A stretch of DNA of 8,272 nt from JAHEEL01 sp964195515 (GTDB lineage: Bacteria; Actinomycetota; Acidimicrobiia; Spongiisociales; UBA5794). This document shows, piece after piece, positions 1 to 6,608 of the stretch. The position numbers were made by a program, and so were the translations under genes. The DNA lies in contig CAXMQO010000031.1 of NCBI GenBank assembly GCA_964195515.1, forward strand, positions 1 to 8,272, in the 5' to 3' direction. Each line of letters opens with the position of its first letter. Within the stretch, counting starts at the first letter, position 1. Under the pieces are notes generated by a model, which saw only the letters and a program-made list of their open reading frames with translations, made no database searches and had not been told where the DNA came from.

Positions 1-846
1 CCGCGTCCGAATCTCCTTCAGGACCTTCTTCAAACGTTCCTCGAAATCACCTCGGTAGCGGGAGCCAGCCACGAGTGCGCCCAGATCGAGGGTGTAGAGA
101 TGTTTGCCGGTGAGCGTGTCCGGCACATTGCCGTCGACGATCCGTTGAGCGAGCCCTTCAACGATGGCGGTCTTGCCGACCCCCGGCTCTCCAACGAGCA
201 CCGGGTTGTTCTTCGTTCTCCTGGACAGCACCTGCATGACACGATCGATCTCGGTCGCTCGCCCGATCACCGGGTCGAGTTTGCGTTCCCGCGCGAGCTG
301 CGTCATGTTCCGACCGAACTGGTCCAACACGGTCGAACCACTGCTCGATGCACTCGACTCGCTCCGTCCACTCCCACCGGGATGGCCGGCAGATGTCTCT
401 TCCTCACCTTGGACACCCGAGAGAAGTTGTATGACCGTCTGCCGCACCTTGTGGAGCTCGGCACCGAGTTGCTGGAGCACCTGGGCGGCGACGCCCTCCC
501 CTTCTCGAATGAGGCCGAGGAGGATGTGCTCCGTGCCGATGTAGTTGTGACCGAGCTGGAGGGCTTCGCGAAGCGATAGTTCGAGGACCTTCTTTGCCCG
601 TGGCGTGAACGGAATGTGTCCGCTTGGCGCCTGGGAGCCCTGACCGATGATTTCGACGACCTGACTCCGGACGGATTCGAGGCTGATCCCCATGCTCTCA
701 AGGGCGCGAGCGGCGACACCCTCCCCTTCGTGGATGAGGCCGAGGAGGATGTGCTCCGTGCCGATGTAGTTGTGGTTGAGGAGTCGCGCCTCTTCCTGAG
801 CGAGGACAACGACCCTCCGGGCCCTATCGGTAAACCGTTCAAACAA
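1..846 (-). CDS. clpC: ClpC, ATP-dependent Clp protease ATPase subunit (N-terminal 282 residues; C-terminus beyond the left edge)
   Basis: ClpC is a cytosolic AAA+ unfoldase that feeds substrates to the ClpP peptidase. The 282 visible residues begin LFERFTDRARRVVVLAQEEA. Two Clp_N repeats follow, with near-identical cores NYIGTEHILLGLI at about residues 26-38 and 101-113. A Ser/Gly-rich linker spans about 151-172. The first AAA+ module then starts (LDPVIGR at 190-196), with Walker A GEPGVGKT at 219-226 and the pore-loop segment GSRYRGDFEE at 261-270. Walker B and the second AAA+ module lie outside the window. The start is TTG at 846: the upstream frame closes at a TGA four codons earlier with no other start codon between, and the family begins MFERFTDRARRVV, so TTG encodes that Met. 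An AGGT lies 7 nt upstream. The gene is transcribed divergently from the prenyl synthase. Identification is secure; the full length cannot be seen. Confidence 0.97.
   Translation of the reverse strand, partial: MFERFTDRARRVVVLAQEEARLLNHNYIGTEHILLGLIHEGEGVAARALESMGISLESVRSQVVEIIGQGSQAPSGHIPFTPRAKKVLELSLREALQLGHNYIGTEHILLGLIREGEGVAAQVLQQLGAELHKVRQTVIQLLSGVQGEEETSAGHPGGSGRSESSASSSGSTVLDQFGRNMTQLARERKLDPVIGRATEIDRVMQVLSRRTKNNPVLVGEPGVGKTAIVEGLAQRIVDGNVPDTLTGKHLYTLDLGALVAGSRYRGDFEERLKKVLKEIRTR
487..549 (-). repeat. Intragenic clpC repeat, copy 2 (second Clp_N motif)
   Basis: This stretch matches 712-774 at 59 of 63 positions with an offset of exactly 225 bp (75 codons). The part at 509-549 is identical to 734-774 over 41 bp, synonymous positions included. 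It encodes the second HNYIGTEHILLGLI-REGEGVAA motif of ClpC. The protein duplication is a family trait. The identity of third-codon positions is the less expected part. Confidence 0.9.
712..774 (-). repeat. Intragenic clpC repeat, copy 1 (first Clp_N motif)
   Basis: Partner of the repeat at 487-549, with 4 mismatches in 63 bp (at 718, 730, 731 and 733). It encodes the first HNYIGTEHILLGLI-HEGEGVAA motif of ClpC. Both copies are in the same frame and orientation. Confidence 0.9.
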
Positions 847-870
847 GGCGATACCTCATGATGTAACGAC

Positions 871-892
871 GGCGCCGGGTTCCCCGGGCGCC
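871..892 (-). promoter_or_regulatory. GC-rich hairpin in the clpC leader
   Basis: On the minus strand the sequence is GGCGCC, a single bulged C, GGG, loop GAA, CCC, GGCGCC: nine G:C pairs closed by a 3-nt loop. It ends 25 bp before the TTG start of clpC. If the TATACT at 899-904 is the -10 box, transcription would begin at about 892-890, so the hairpin would form the first nucleotides of the mRNA. A 5'-terminal hairpin can protect a transcript from decay. That role is inference; the hairpin itself is read directly from the sequence. Confidence 0.5.
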
Positions 893-911
893 TCGCCAAG
901 TATAGGGCGAG
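892..911 (-). promoter_or_regulatory. clpC: Probable clpC -10 box inside an inverted repeat
   Basis: Minus-strand TATACT (plus positions 899-904) is a good -10 hexamer 53 bp upstream of the TTG start. It is framed by a perfect 6-bp inverted repeat, CTCGCC (892-897) and GGCGAG (906-911), with an 8-bp spacer. No convincing -35 is present 16-18 bp upstream (GGGGTC and neighbours), so an activator or an alternative sigma factor might be needed. The placement suggests an operator covering the -10. The repeat does not match the HspR (HAIR), CtsR or ClgR layouts that I recall. The rest of the divergent region (912-1008) shows only a weak plus-strand -10 candidate, TACCAT at 976-981, for the prenyl synthase. 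Confidence 0.4.
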
Positions 912-1008
912 CTGCCTCGTAGACCCCGGATGTTCGTCCAATGACTCTGCCTCATGCTTCTGCCAACGCCGGGGCTACCATCCCGATTCCCGAAGTCCCT
1001 GGAGACCC

Positions 1009-2001
1009 GTGGATCGCCCCATCCTGAACGATCTCGTCCCCGTTCCCCGCGTGTGGGAGCGTATGGCCGCCGTCGAACGGCGCCTCCTCGAGGTGACCCG
1101 TTCCGACGATGTGTTCCTCACCGACATCGCCCAGCATCTTCTCCGCGCTGGTGGAAAGCGATATCGGCCACTCCTCGCACAGGTCGCCGGGGAACTCGGC
1201 CCCAACGACGGTGACGGCCCGATCGAGGCCGGGGTATCGGTCGAATTGGTCCACGTCGGTTCCCTCTACCACGACGACGTCATCGACAAAGCCGACTCCC
1301 GACGTGGCAAGGTCTCGGTCAACGAGAACTGGTCGAACACGATCGCCATCCTCGCCGGCGATTTCCTGCTCGCACGGGCTTCCGAGGTAGCGGCCCCGCT
1401 CGGCGAAGAGGCCGTGGCATTGATCGCGCGCACCTACGCCCGCCTGTGCGAGGGGCAGGTGGCAGAGTTGCGATTCTCCGGAGGGCTCGACCACGGAGCC
1501 GACGGATACTTCCAGGTAATCGGCGGCAAGACCGCAAGCCTGATCCGCACATCTGCCCGTCTCGGTGCGATCACAGCATCCGCCACGCCGGACGACATGG
1601 AAGCCATCTCGGAATGGGCATGGGAGATGGGTCTCGTCTTCCAGATGACGGACGATGTCCTCGACCTCATCGCCGACGGAGTATTCCTCGGCAAACCGGC
1701 CGGTTCCGACATTGGCGAGGGTGTCTACACGTTGCCGGTGCTGTATGCGGCAGATGGTCCCGACGGAGCGGAGATACGTGAACTGCTTGCCGGCGGAGCC
1801 CCGACCGATCGGGTTGTGATCGACCAGGTCATCGAACTCACGGTCGCGGGGGGATACGTTGAGATGGTCATCGACGAGGCCATGGAACACATGCGGGCCG
1901 CGGAGGAAGCGTCGGATCGCATTCCCGCCAGCGCTCTCACACCGGTGCTACGGAACCTCGATTCCTATCTGCTCGATCGGGTCGCGGCGGCGCGCGCGTG
2001 A
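1009..2001 (+). CDS. Polyprenyl diphosphate synthase (trans-isoprenyl, long-chain type)
   Basis: Cytosolic or membrane-associated enzyme that condenses isopentenyl diphosphate onto an allylic diphosphate, probably for the menaquinone side chain. The 330 residues show the complete family set: GGKRYRP at 48-54, the first aspartate-rich motif DDVID at 89-93 followed by RRG, GKT at 173-175, the second aspartate-rich motif DDVLD at 215-219, and GKPAGSDIGEG at 228-238. The positions 5 and 4 residues before the first Asp are Gly84 and Ser85, both small. Short-chain enzymes usually place aromatic residues there, so a long product is likely (inference). The start is GTG at 1009 with GGAG 4 nt upstream; no other start codon is in frame back to at least 940. 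It is the only plus-strand gene, divergent from clpC and convergent with lysS. The exact chain length cannot be read from sequence. Confidence 0.93.
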   Translation: MDRPILNDLVPVPRVWERMAAVERRLLEVTRSDDVFLTDIAQHLLRAGGKRYRPLLAQVAGELGPNDGDGPIEAGVSVELVHVGSLYHDDVIDKADSRRGKVSVNENWSNTIAILAGDFLLARASEVAAPLGEEAVALIARTYARLCEGQVAELRFSGGLDHGADGYFQVIGGKTASLIRTSARLGAITASATPDDMEAISEWAWEMGLVFQMTDDVLDLIADGVFLGKPAGSDIGEGVYTLPVLYAADGPDGAEIRELLAGGAPTDRVVIDQVIELTVAGGYVEMVIDEAMEHMRAAEEASDRIPASALTPVLRNLDSYLLDRVAAARA

Positions 2002-2004
2002 AGT

Positions 2005-2028
2005 CAGTAGAGCAGTAGAGCAGTAGCA
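2005..2028. repeat. 8-bp tandem repeat, CAGTAGAG x 2.75
   Basis: CAGTAGAG occurs at 2005-2012 and 2013-2020, followed by a partial copy CAGTAGCA at 2021-2028, starting 4 bp after the stop of the prenyl synthase. Because of the repeat, AGAGCAGTA occurs twice (2009-2017 and 2017-2025), and either copy can pair with TACTGCTCT at 2069-2077. Confidence 0.85.
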
Positions 2029-2077
2029 AGACCGAAACAGGCGTCGCCTCTTGTGTCTTGCTGCCTGTTACTGCTCT
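2009..2077. terminator. Composite inverted repeat between convergent genes, possible bidirectional terminator
   Basis: Three nested pairings are visible. The outer one is AGAGCAGTA (2009-2017 or 2017-2025) with TACTGCTCT (2069-2077). The middle one is GCAAGAC (2026-2032) with GTCTTGC (2055-2061). The inner one is AGGC-GTC-GCCT (2039-2049), extendable to 7 bp with one mismatch. The outer right arm lies in the last codons and stop of lysS. Placement between two converging genes suits a two-way terminator. There is no T-tract on either side, so classical intrinsic termination is not assured; the structure could instead block 3' decay or be a dispersed repeat element. Confidence 0.5.
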
Positions 2078-3564
2078 GGTCTCATTGTTGGGAACAGGAT
2101 CACTTCTCTGATGTGTTTTCTGTCGGTGAGAAGCATCACGAGGCGGTCGACACCGATCCCGAGGCCGCCGGTCGGCGGCAAGCCGTACTCGAGGGCAAGC
2201 AGGTAGTCCTCGTCGATCGGATGGGCTTCGTCGTCGCCTGCGGCTCGCGCTTCGGCCTGGGCTTCGAAGCGCTCGCGCTGATCGAACGGATCGTTCAACT
2301 CCGAGAAAGCGTTCGCGTACTCCGAACCGGCGATGACCAATTCGAACCGTTCCGTGAGACGAGGATCATCGCGGTGCAACCGCGAGAGGGGCGAAACCTC
2401 CTTGGGATAGTCCGTCACGAAGGTCGGTTCCCAGATCGTCGACTCCGCACCAGCTTCGTAGATTTCGAAGATGACGCGACCCGCTCCCCATGACGGATCG
2501 GCCGCGATCCCGTAGCGGCCGGCGAGCGCGCGCAGCCGGTCGATCGACGTGTCGAGGGATACGTCCTCTCCCACGACCTCCGCGACCAGATCCACGAGCC
2601 GCACCCGGCGGAACGGCGGCGTGAGATCGAGCATGCGATCCTGGTAGGAGAGCGTGGATGTGCCGACGGCTGCCTCGGCAACCGAGGCGACGACCTCTTC
2701 GATCAGCACCATGATGTCGCCGTAGTCGGCAAATGCTTGATACGCCTCGAGCATCGTGAACTCTGGGTTGTGGGTGGCGTCAATACCTTCATTCCGGAAG
2801 ATCCGACCGATCTCGAAAACGCGCTCGATCCCCCCAACGACCAGTCGCTTCAGGAACAGTTCGGTTGCGATACGCAGCGAGAGGTCGAGATCGAGCGCGT
2901 TGTGATGCGTCTGAAACGGTCGCGCGGTGGCCCCCGTCGCCTGCGTCAACAGCACCGGAGTCTCAACCTCGATGAACCCCCGGTCTTCGAATTGACGCCG
3001 CAGCCCGGAGATCACCTTCGCTCGGGTCAGCGCCGTCCTGCGGGACTCCTCGTTCACCATGAGGTCGACATAGCGTCGCCGCGATCTGGCCTCGATGTCT
3101 TTCAGCCCGTGCCACTTATCGGGAAGCGGCCGCAGCGCCTTGGACAACAACACGAACGACGAAACACGAACGCTGAGCTCGCCCTTCTTCGTGGCCATGA
3201 CCTCGCCGGTCGCTCCGACCCAATCCCCCGAGTCGAGGTCGAGGAACCGGGCGAAGTCTTTGTCTCCCAGGACCGCCTTGCTGACAAACAGCTGGATCCG
3301 ACCGGAGACGTCCTGGAGCACACCGAAGGCGAGTCTGCCCATGTCGCGCACGTTCATGAGTCGTCCGGCGACGGTGACATCAACACCGGTCTCAGACCCG
3401 GGATCGATATCGACGAACCGCTCATGAAGGTCTCCGGCGAGGTCGGTGCGATCGAATCGGTACGGGTAGCCGCCGGCTCCCAGTGCTTCCTGATGCTTCG
3501 CTATCCGTGCAGCAACGAGCGGATCGTCAAAGGCGACCGGTTTGCCCGCCTTGTCGTCGGTCAT
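2068..3564 (-). CDS. lysS: Lysyl-tRNA synthetase, class II
   Basis: Charges tRNA-Lys with lysine in the cytosol. The 498 residues are the normal bacterial LysS length. The N-terminal OB-fold anticodon-binding domain covers about residues 62-145. The class II catalytic core follows: RPFQTHHNALDLDL at 215-228, motif 2 FRNEGIDATHNPEFTMLE at 256-273, GSEYANAFSELNDP at 413-426, and motif 3 GGLGIGVDRLVMLL at 466-479. The ATG start overlaps the coaX stop as ATGA (3561-3564), with AGGA about 6 nt upstream inside coaX, so it is probably translated by coupling. It is the last gene of the minus-strand train; its stop codon lies inside the inverted repeat at 2009-2077. No internal defect was seen. Confidence 0.97.
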   Translation of the reverse strand: MTDDKAGKPVAFDDPLVAARIAKHQEALGAGGYPYRFDRTDLAGDLHERFVDIDPGSETGVDVTVAGRLMNVRDMGRLAFGVLQDVSGRIQLFVSKAVLGDKDFARFLDLDSGDWVGATGEVMATKKGELSVRVSSFVLLSKALRPLPDKWHGLKDIEARSRRRYVDLMVNEESRRTALTRAKVISGLRRQFEDRGFIEVETPVLLTQATGATARPFQTHHNALDLDLSLRIATELFLKRLVVGGIERVFEIGRIFRNEGIDATHNPEFTMLEAYQAFADYGDIMVLIEEVVASVAEAAVGTSTLSYQDRMLDLTPPFRRVRLVDLVAEVVGEDVSLDTSIDRLRALAGRYGIAADPSWGAGRVIFEIYEAGAESTIWEPTFVTDYPKEVSPLSRLHRDDPRLTERFELVIAGSEYANAFSELNDPFDQRERFEAQAEARAAGDDEAHPIDEDYLLALEYGLPPTGGLGIGVDRLVMLLTDRKHIREVILFPTMRPEQ

Positions 3565-4331
3565 TGGTCTTCCTGATTTCGGTCGAAGATGATGCGCAAT
3601 CCCTCGAGCGTCAGATACTCATCGATGGTCTTGACGTTGCTGCAGTGGGGCACGATGGTAGAGGCAAGACCGCCGGTGGCCACTACGGTCACGTCACCAC
3701 CAACTTCGTTGACGAGCCGCTCGATGATCCCGTCGACGAGACCCGCGTGACCGTAGAGCGCCCCGCTCTGGATCGCCTCTACGGTGCCTTTGCCGATCGG
3801 AGACCGCGGTGCGACGAATTCCACTCGTCGGAGTGCCGCCGTTCCCGAGATCAACGCCCTGGTGGAGATCTCAAGACCCGGTGCGATCACGCCGCCGATG
3901 TAGGCACCGTCTGAGCCGATCACGTCGAAGTTCGTCGATGTCCCGAAATCCACGACGATGGATGGGCTCCCGTAGCGCTCTCGGGCGGCGACCGCGTTGA
4001 CGATCCGGTCGGCTCCAACTTCGCGGGGATTGTCGATGAGGATCGACATGCCAGTCCGGATTCCCGGGCCGACGACCAGGATTGCGCCATGCGAGAGTGC
4101 CGGCGCAACACTGCGCATCGTCGCGGTCACCGACGGCACCACACTCGATACTGCAACACCTCCGATATCGCTCGGCGTGAAGCCGTCGAGGGCAAGGACA
4201 CCCAACAGCTCCCATCGCATCTCGTCGGTGGTCTGCTCCTTCGTGGAGAATCGCCAATGGCCGACGAGTTCGTCGTCTCGGAACAGTCCAACTGCGACCT
4301 GGGTGTTTCCTACGTCGATAGCGAGCAGCAT
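3561..4331 (-). CDS. coaX: Type III pantothenate kinase
   Basis: Phosphorylates pantothenate to 4'-phosphopantothenate, the first step from pantothenate to CoA. The 256 residues match the family length and show its ASKHA-fold motifs: DVGNT at 6-10 (phosphate 1), GADR at 106-109 with the likely catalytic Asp108, DFGTSTNFD at 128-136 (phosphate 2), GGVIAPG at 146-152, and ATGGLA at 218-223. The ATG start shares its A with the panC stop (TGATG at 4329-4333), and GGGGAGG lies 4 nt upstream. Its 3' end overlaps lysS by 4 nt. Placement directly after panC couples pantothenate synthesis to its use. Type III kinases are known for weak CoA feedback, but regulation cannot be read here. Confidence 0.96.
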   Translation of the reverse strand: MLLAIDVGNTQVAVGLFRDDELVGHWRFSTKEQTTDEMRWELLGVLALDGFTPSDIGGVAVSSVVPSVTATMRSVAPALSHGAILVVGPGIRTGMSILIDNPREVGADRIVNAVAARERYGSPSIVVDFGTSTNFDVIGSDGAYIGGVIAPGLEISTRALISGTAALRRVEFVAPRSPIGKGTVEAIQSGALYGHAGLVDGIIERLVNEVGGDVTVVATGGLASTIVPHCSNVKTIDEYLTLEGLRIIFDRNQEDQ

Positions 4332-5227
4332 CAGGCCTCCCCGTAGAGGATCGAAGGTACGTCAAGACGGATGCCCAGGTCGGGGACCCATCCGGCATCA
4401 GTCCAATCGATGTGGACATTGTCGAGCAGCCGCGTCCTCCCGATCCTTGCGGCGACGGCGAGGAAGGCCGGTCGGTCGACGTCGGTCAGTGACGACGCCG
4501 TCTCCTGGTCTGCCAGTGTTGCGTAGTCGAGGTCGATGCCCGGCTCTTCGTTCACGGGTGCGGCCGCGATCCGTTCGAGTTGCCTGCCGGACCGCTCCCC
4601 TGCCAAGACGGCGTCGGCAGCGGCAGCAACTCCTCTGCTGATCGAGCGAGCCGCGGTGCGTCCAGCCGGATCCAGGTAGGTGTTGCGAGACGACAGGGCG
4701 AGACCGTCGAACTCTCGCACGATGGGCTCCCCAACGATCACGGTCCGGAATGACAGATCAGCCGTCATACGACGGACGGTAACGAGTTGTTGGGCGTCCT
4801 TCCTGCCGAAGTAGGCCCGATTGGGCGCGACGCCGGCGAAGAGCTTGGCGACGACGGTAGCGACACCATCGAAGTGCCCCGGCCGGAGTCCGCCTTCCAT
4901 TCCCTCCGTGACGAGGGCGACCGTGACCGTCGTGAGCGACTCACCCGCGTACATCTCCGCGAGTTGTGGAGCGAACAAGACGTCGGCTCCGGCTGCAGCG
5001 ACCATCGCTGCGTCGCGTTCGAGATCGCGGGGGTATGAGGCGAGGTCCTCGTTTGGTCCGAACTGGAGCGGGTTGACGAAAAGGCTGACGGTGACCGTAT
5101 CGCACTCGCGTCGTGCCGCATCGACGAGGCTGATGTGCCCTTCGTGAAGGTACCCCATCGTCGGGACGAGGCCGACGCAGCCCAAACCTAACGCCCTGGT
5201 CTCCGCGAACGTCCGGACCGTCTTCAT
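4331..5227 (-). CDS. panC: Pantothenate synthetase (pantoate-beta-alanine ligase)
   Basis: Joins pantoate and beta-alanine using ATP, the last step of pantothenate synthesis. The 298 residues carry PTMGYLHEGH at 22-31 (the HxGH-type nucleotide-binding site, His28 and His31), FVNPLQFGPNEDLASYPRD at 50-68, GLRPGHFDGVATVV at 113-126, FGRKDAQQL at 140-148, and DGLALSSRN at 174-182, the KMSKS-equivalent loop. The conserved RLLDN is at 266-270, and about 28 more residues follow, a tail that I recall also occurs in mycobacterial PanC. The ATG at 5227 overlaps the upstream stop as ATGA, with GAGGA about 9 nt before it. It lies between the DUF2520 protein and coaX. No panD (the source of beta-alanine) is in the window. 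Confidence 0.97.
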   Translation of the reverse strand: MKTVRTFAETRALGLGCVGLVPTMGYLHEGHISLVDAARRECDTVTVSLFVNPLQFGPNEDLASYPRDLERDAAMVAAAGADVLFAPQLAEMYAGESLTTVTVALVTEGMEGGLRPGHFDGVATVVAKLFAGVAPNRAYFGRKDAQQLVTVRRMTADLSFRTVIVGEPIVREFDGLALSSRNTYLDPAGRTAARSISRGVAAAADAVLAGERSGRQLERIAAAPVNEEPGIDLDYATLADQETASSLTDVDRPAFLAVAARIGRTRLLDNVHIDWTDAGWVPDLGIRLDVPSILYGEA

Positions 5228-6036
5228 TCCTCGCCGTCCTCGCTGAACGAGCCAACAACGGCCGCCGTCGCGTCCACCATCGACTCGAATGCGGCCGCGA
5301 GATCCGGTGTCGTCTCGCGGACCGCATTGATCTGAAGGCTCACGGTTCCTGTGTCGCCGCGAGCGATTGGACCGGTCAGCGACGTCTGCGGGCCGAATTC
5401 GAAGGTGTTGGCAACGATCGCCTCAACGAGCGGGCGAGCAGCATCGAAAGGCACGCCGGTCGCCTCGAACAGTCGTTGGGCAATGGCAAGTGCCGAGATC
5501 GGAAAGTTCGCAGCGGCGGCAGCGGCAGCGTGATATGCCGCCCGGTCGTCATCGCGGAGCTCGAACGGGTGGAGGCCGATGGTCCCGGCGAGATCGTAGA
5601 GCGTCGATCGCAGCGGCTCGTCCGCCGTCACGGCCACCCACGCTCCGACGAGCCTCCGAGCTCCCAACTCCGGCGTCGGCATCGTCTGGAGCGGATGGAA
5701 GGACCCGATCGCGACGTCGTGGACACCGAACGATCTCAATGCCGAAACCGGAGTTGCTCCCGAGAGATGGACGGCGCTCGCCGCGGCATTCCTTGCGACG
5801 GGCGCGACCACGTCGGCGACCGCCTCGATGGCATGGTCGCTCACGGCGATGATCACGAGGTCGACCGGCGGAATCGGCTCGCCGATGGCGAGCGGAACGG
5901 CATCGAAACGTCGAGCTACGGCGATGGCCTGCTCGGTATCTCGGGCAGCAACGGCGACTACGTCGTGGCCGGCACCGTTCGCTGCGATGGCGATGGATTG
6001 GCCCGCCCGCCCGGGCCCGACAATGGCGATGCGCAT
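5224..6036 (-). CDS. Rossmann-like/DUF2520 oxidoreductase-type protein, candidate ketopantoate reductase
   Basis: The 270 residues open with a dinucleotide-binding strand-turn-helix, MRIAIVGPGRAG, giving GxGxxG at 7-12. Then come HLSGATPVSAL at 90-100, GSFHPLQT at 111-118, and a C-terminal helical part with DDDRAAYHAAAAAAAN at 162-177 and LTGPIARGD at 220-228. This is the Rossmann-like plus DUF2520 architecture, related to 6-phosphogluconate and ketopantoate reductases. The gene overlaps panC by 4 nt, and the same neighbour precedes panC in mycobacteria as I recall. A pantoate-forming role, as proposed for PanG-type reductases, fits this position, but it is inference from context. The start is ATG at 6036; a GGGAGG sits in a small hairpin loop 11 nt upstream, a rather long spacing. 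Family assignment is firm, function moderate. Confidence 0.85.
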   Translation of the reverse strand: MRIAIVGPGRAGQSIAIAANGAGHDVVAVAARDTEQAIAVARRFDAVPLAIGEPIPPVDLVIIAVSDHAIEAVADVVAPVARNAAASAVHLSGATPVSALRSFGVHDVAIGSFHPLQTMPTPELGARRLVGAWVAVTADEPLRSTLYDLAGTIGLHPFELRDDDRAAYHAAAAAAANFPISALAIAQRLFEATGVPFDAARPLVEAIVANTFEFGPQTSLTGPIARGDTGTVSLQINAVRETTPDLAAAFESMVDATAAVVGSFSEDGEE

Positions 6037-6042
6037 ATGGTT

Positions 6043-6061
6043 CCGATCCTCCCGGTATCGG
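6043..6061 (-). promoter_or_regulatory. Small hairpin presenting the ribosome binding site of the DUF2520 gene
   Basis: In the only real gap within the minus-strand train (6037-6101, 65 bp), the minus strand reads CCGAT, then a 9-nt loop ACCGGGAGG, then ATCGG. The GGGAGG Shine-Dalgarno therefore sits in the loop of a perfect 5-bp stem, and the start ATG follows 6 nt after the stem. The stem is short and could occur by chance. No clear promoter hexamers were seen in the gap. Confidence 0.3.
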
Positions 6062-6101
6062 TCCTGCTCAGGTGATGGACTGTGTGGGCACCGCCAACGT
6101 A

Positions 6102-6608
6102 CTACGTCGTGGCTGGTTCGGCGCGTTTGAGCGCGACGTCTATGGGCTTCAGTTGCTGGCTGCCAACGGTGTCCGAAGCCGCTGTGATGGCCGATCCGTC
6201 GGGCATCCTGGCATCCGGCCAGATCTCAAGGAGGGGTTCGAGCACGAATCTGCGGTGGCGCATCTGCGGGTGCGGCACGGTGAGACCGGGTTCGTCGATC
6301 TCCCTGCGACCGAAGAGAATCAGGTCGAGGTCGAGTGTCCTCGGCCCCCACCGCTCGTGGCGCACTCGGCCACGCGCTCTCTCTATCAACAAGAGCTCGC
6401 GAAGCAGACCGGTCGGTGTGCGAGCCGTGTCAATGAGGACCACAGCGTTGAGAAACGGGCCCTGTTCCGGCCCACCGATCGGAGCGGTCTCGTAGACCGA
6501 CGAGATGCCCGCAAGAGCCCCGATTGCAGTGAGACCATCGAGTGCCGCGCTCAGGTGGCCGAGACGATCACCGAGGTTCGATCCAGTGGCGATCGCACAG
6601 CGGCTCAC
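6102..6608 (-). CDS. folK: 2-amino-4-hydroxy-6-hydroxymethyldihydropteridine pyrophosphokinase (HPPK)
   Basis: Transfers pyrophosphate from ATP to 6-hydroxymethyl-7,8-dihydropterin, making the substrate of FolP. The 168 residues match the monofunctional HPPK length. Visible motifs are GSNLGDR at 9-15, YETAPIGGPEQ at 39-49, the Mg-binding and catalytic stretch RWGPRTLDLDLI at 86-97 (Asp93 and Asp95), and HPQMRHRRFVL at 113-123. The start is GTG at 6608, forming a GTGA overlap with the stop of the upstream phosphatase-fold gene. No good Shine-Dalgarno is present, so coupling is likely. No aldolase (FolB) domain is fused to either end. Its stop precedes the 65-bp gap before the pantothenate genes. 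Confidence 0.96.
   Translation of the reverse strand: MSRCAIATGSNLGDRLGHLSAALDGLTAIGALAGISSVYETAPIGGPEQGPFLNAVVLIDTARTPTGLLRELLLIERARGRVRHERWGPRTLDLDLILFGRREIDEPGLTVPHPQMRHRRFVLEPLLEIWPDARMPDGSAITAASDTVGSQQLKPIDVALKRAEPATT

Noticed and set aside
892..911. Match to a ClgR operator upstream of clpC
   Set aside because: The half-sites CGC and GCG are 10 bp apart, whereas the ClgR consensus I recall has 5 bp between them.
303..941. A 212-codon minus-strand frame starting upstream of clpC
   Set aside because: It is in a different frame from ClpC, whose Clp_N and Walker A motifs fix the true reading.
976..981. TACCAT as the -10 box of the prenyl synthase
   Set aside because: No acceptable -35 hexamer lies 16-18 bp upstream, so it is mentioned only as a weak candidate.
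952..1890. A 312-codon minus-strand frame opposite the prenyl synthase
   Set aside because: The plus strand carries all catalytic motifs of a polyprenyl synthase. The minus-strand product is an antisense reading with no recognisable motif.
2737..3576. A 279-codon plus-strand frame opposite lysS
   Set aside because: It lies wholly within intact lysS and has no domain features.
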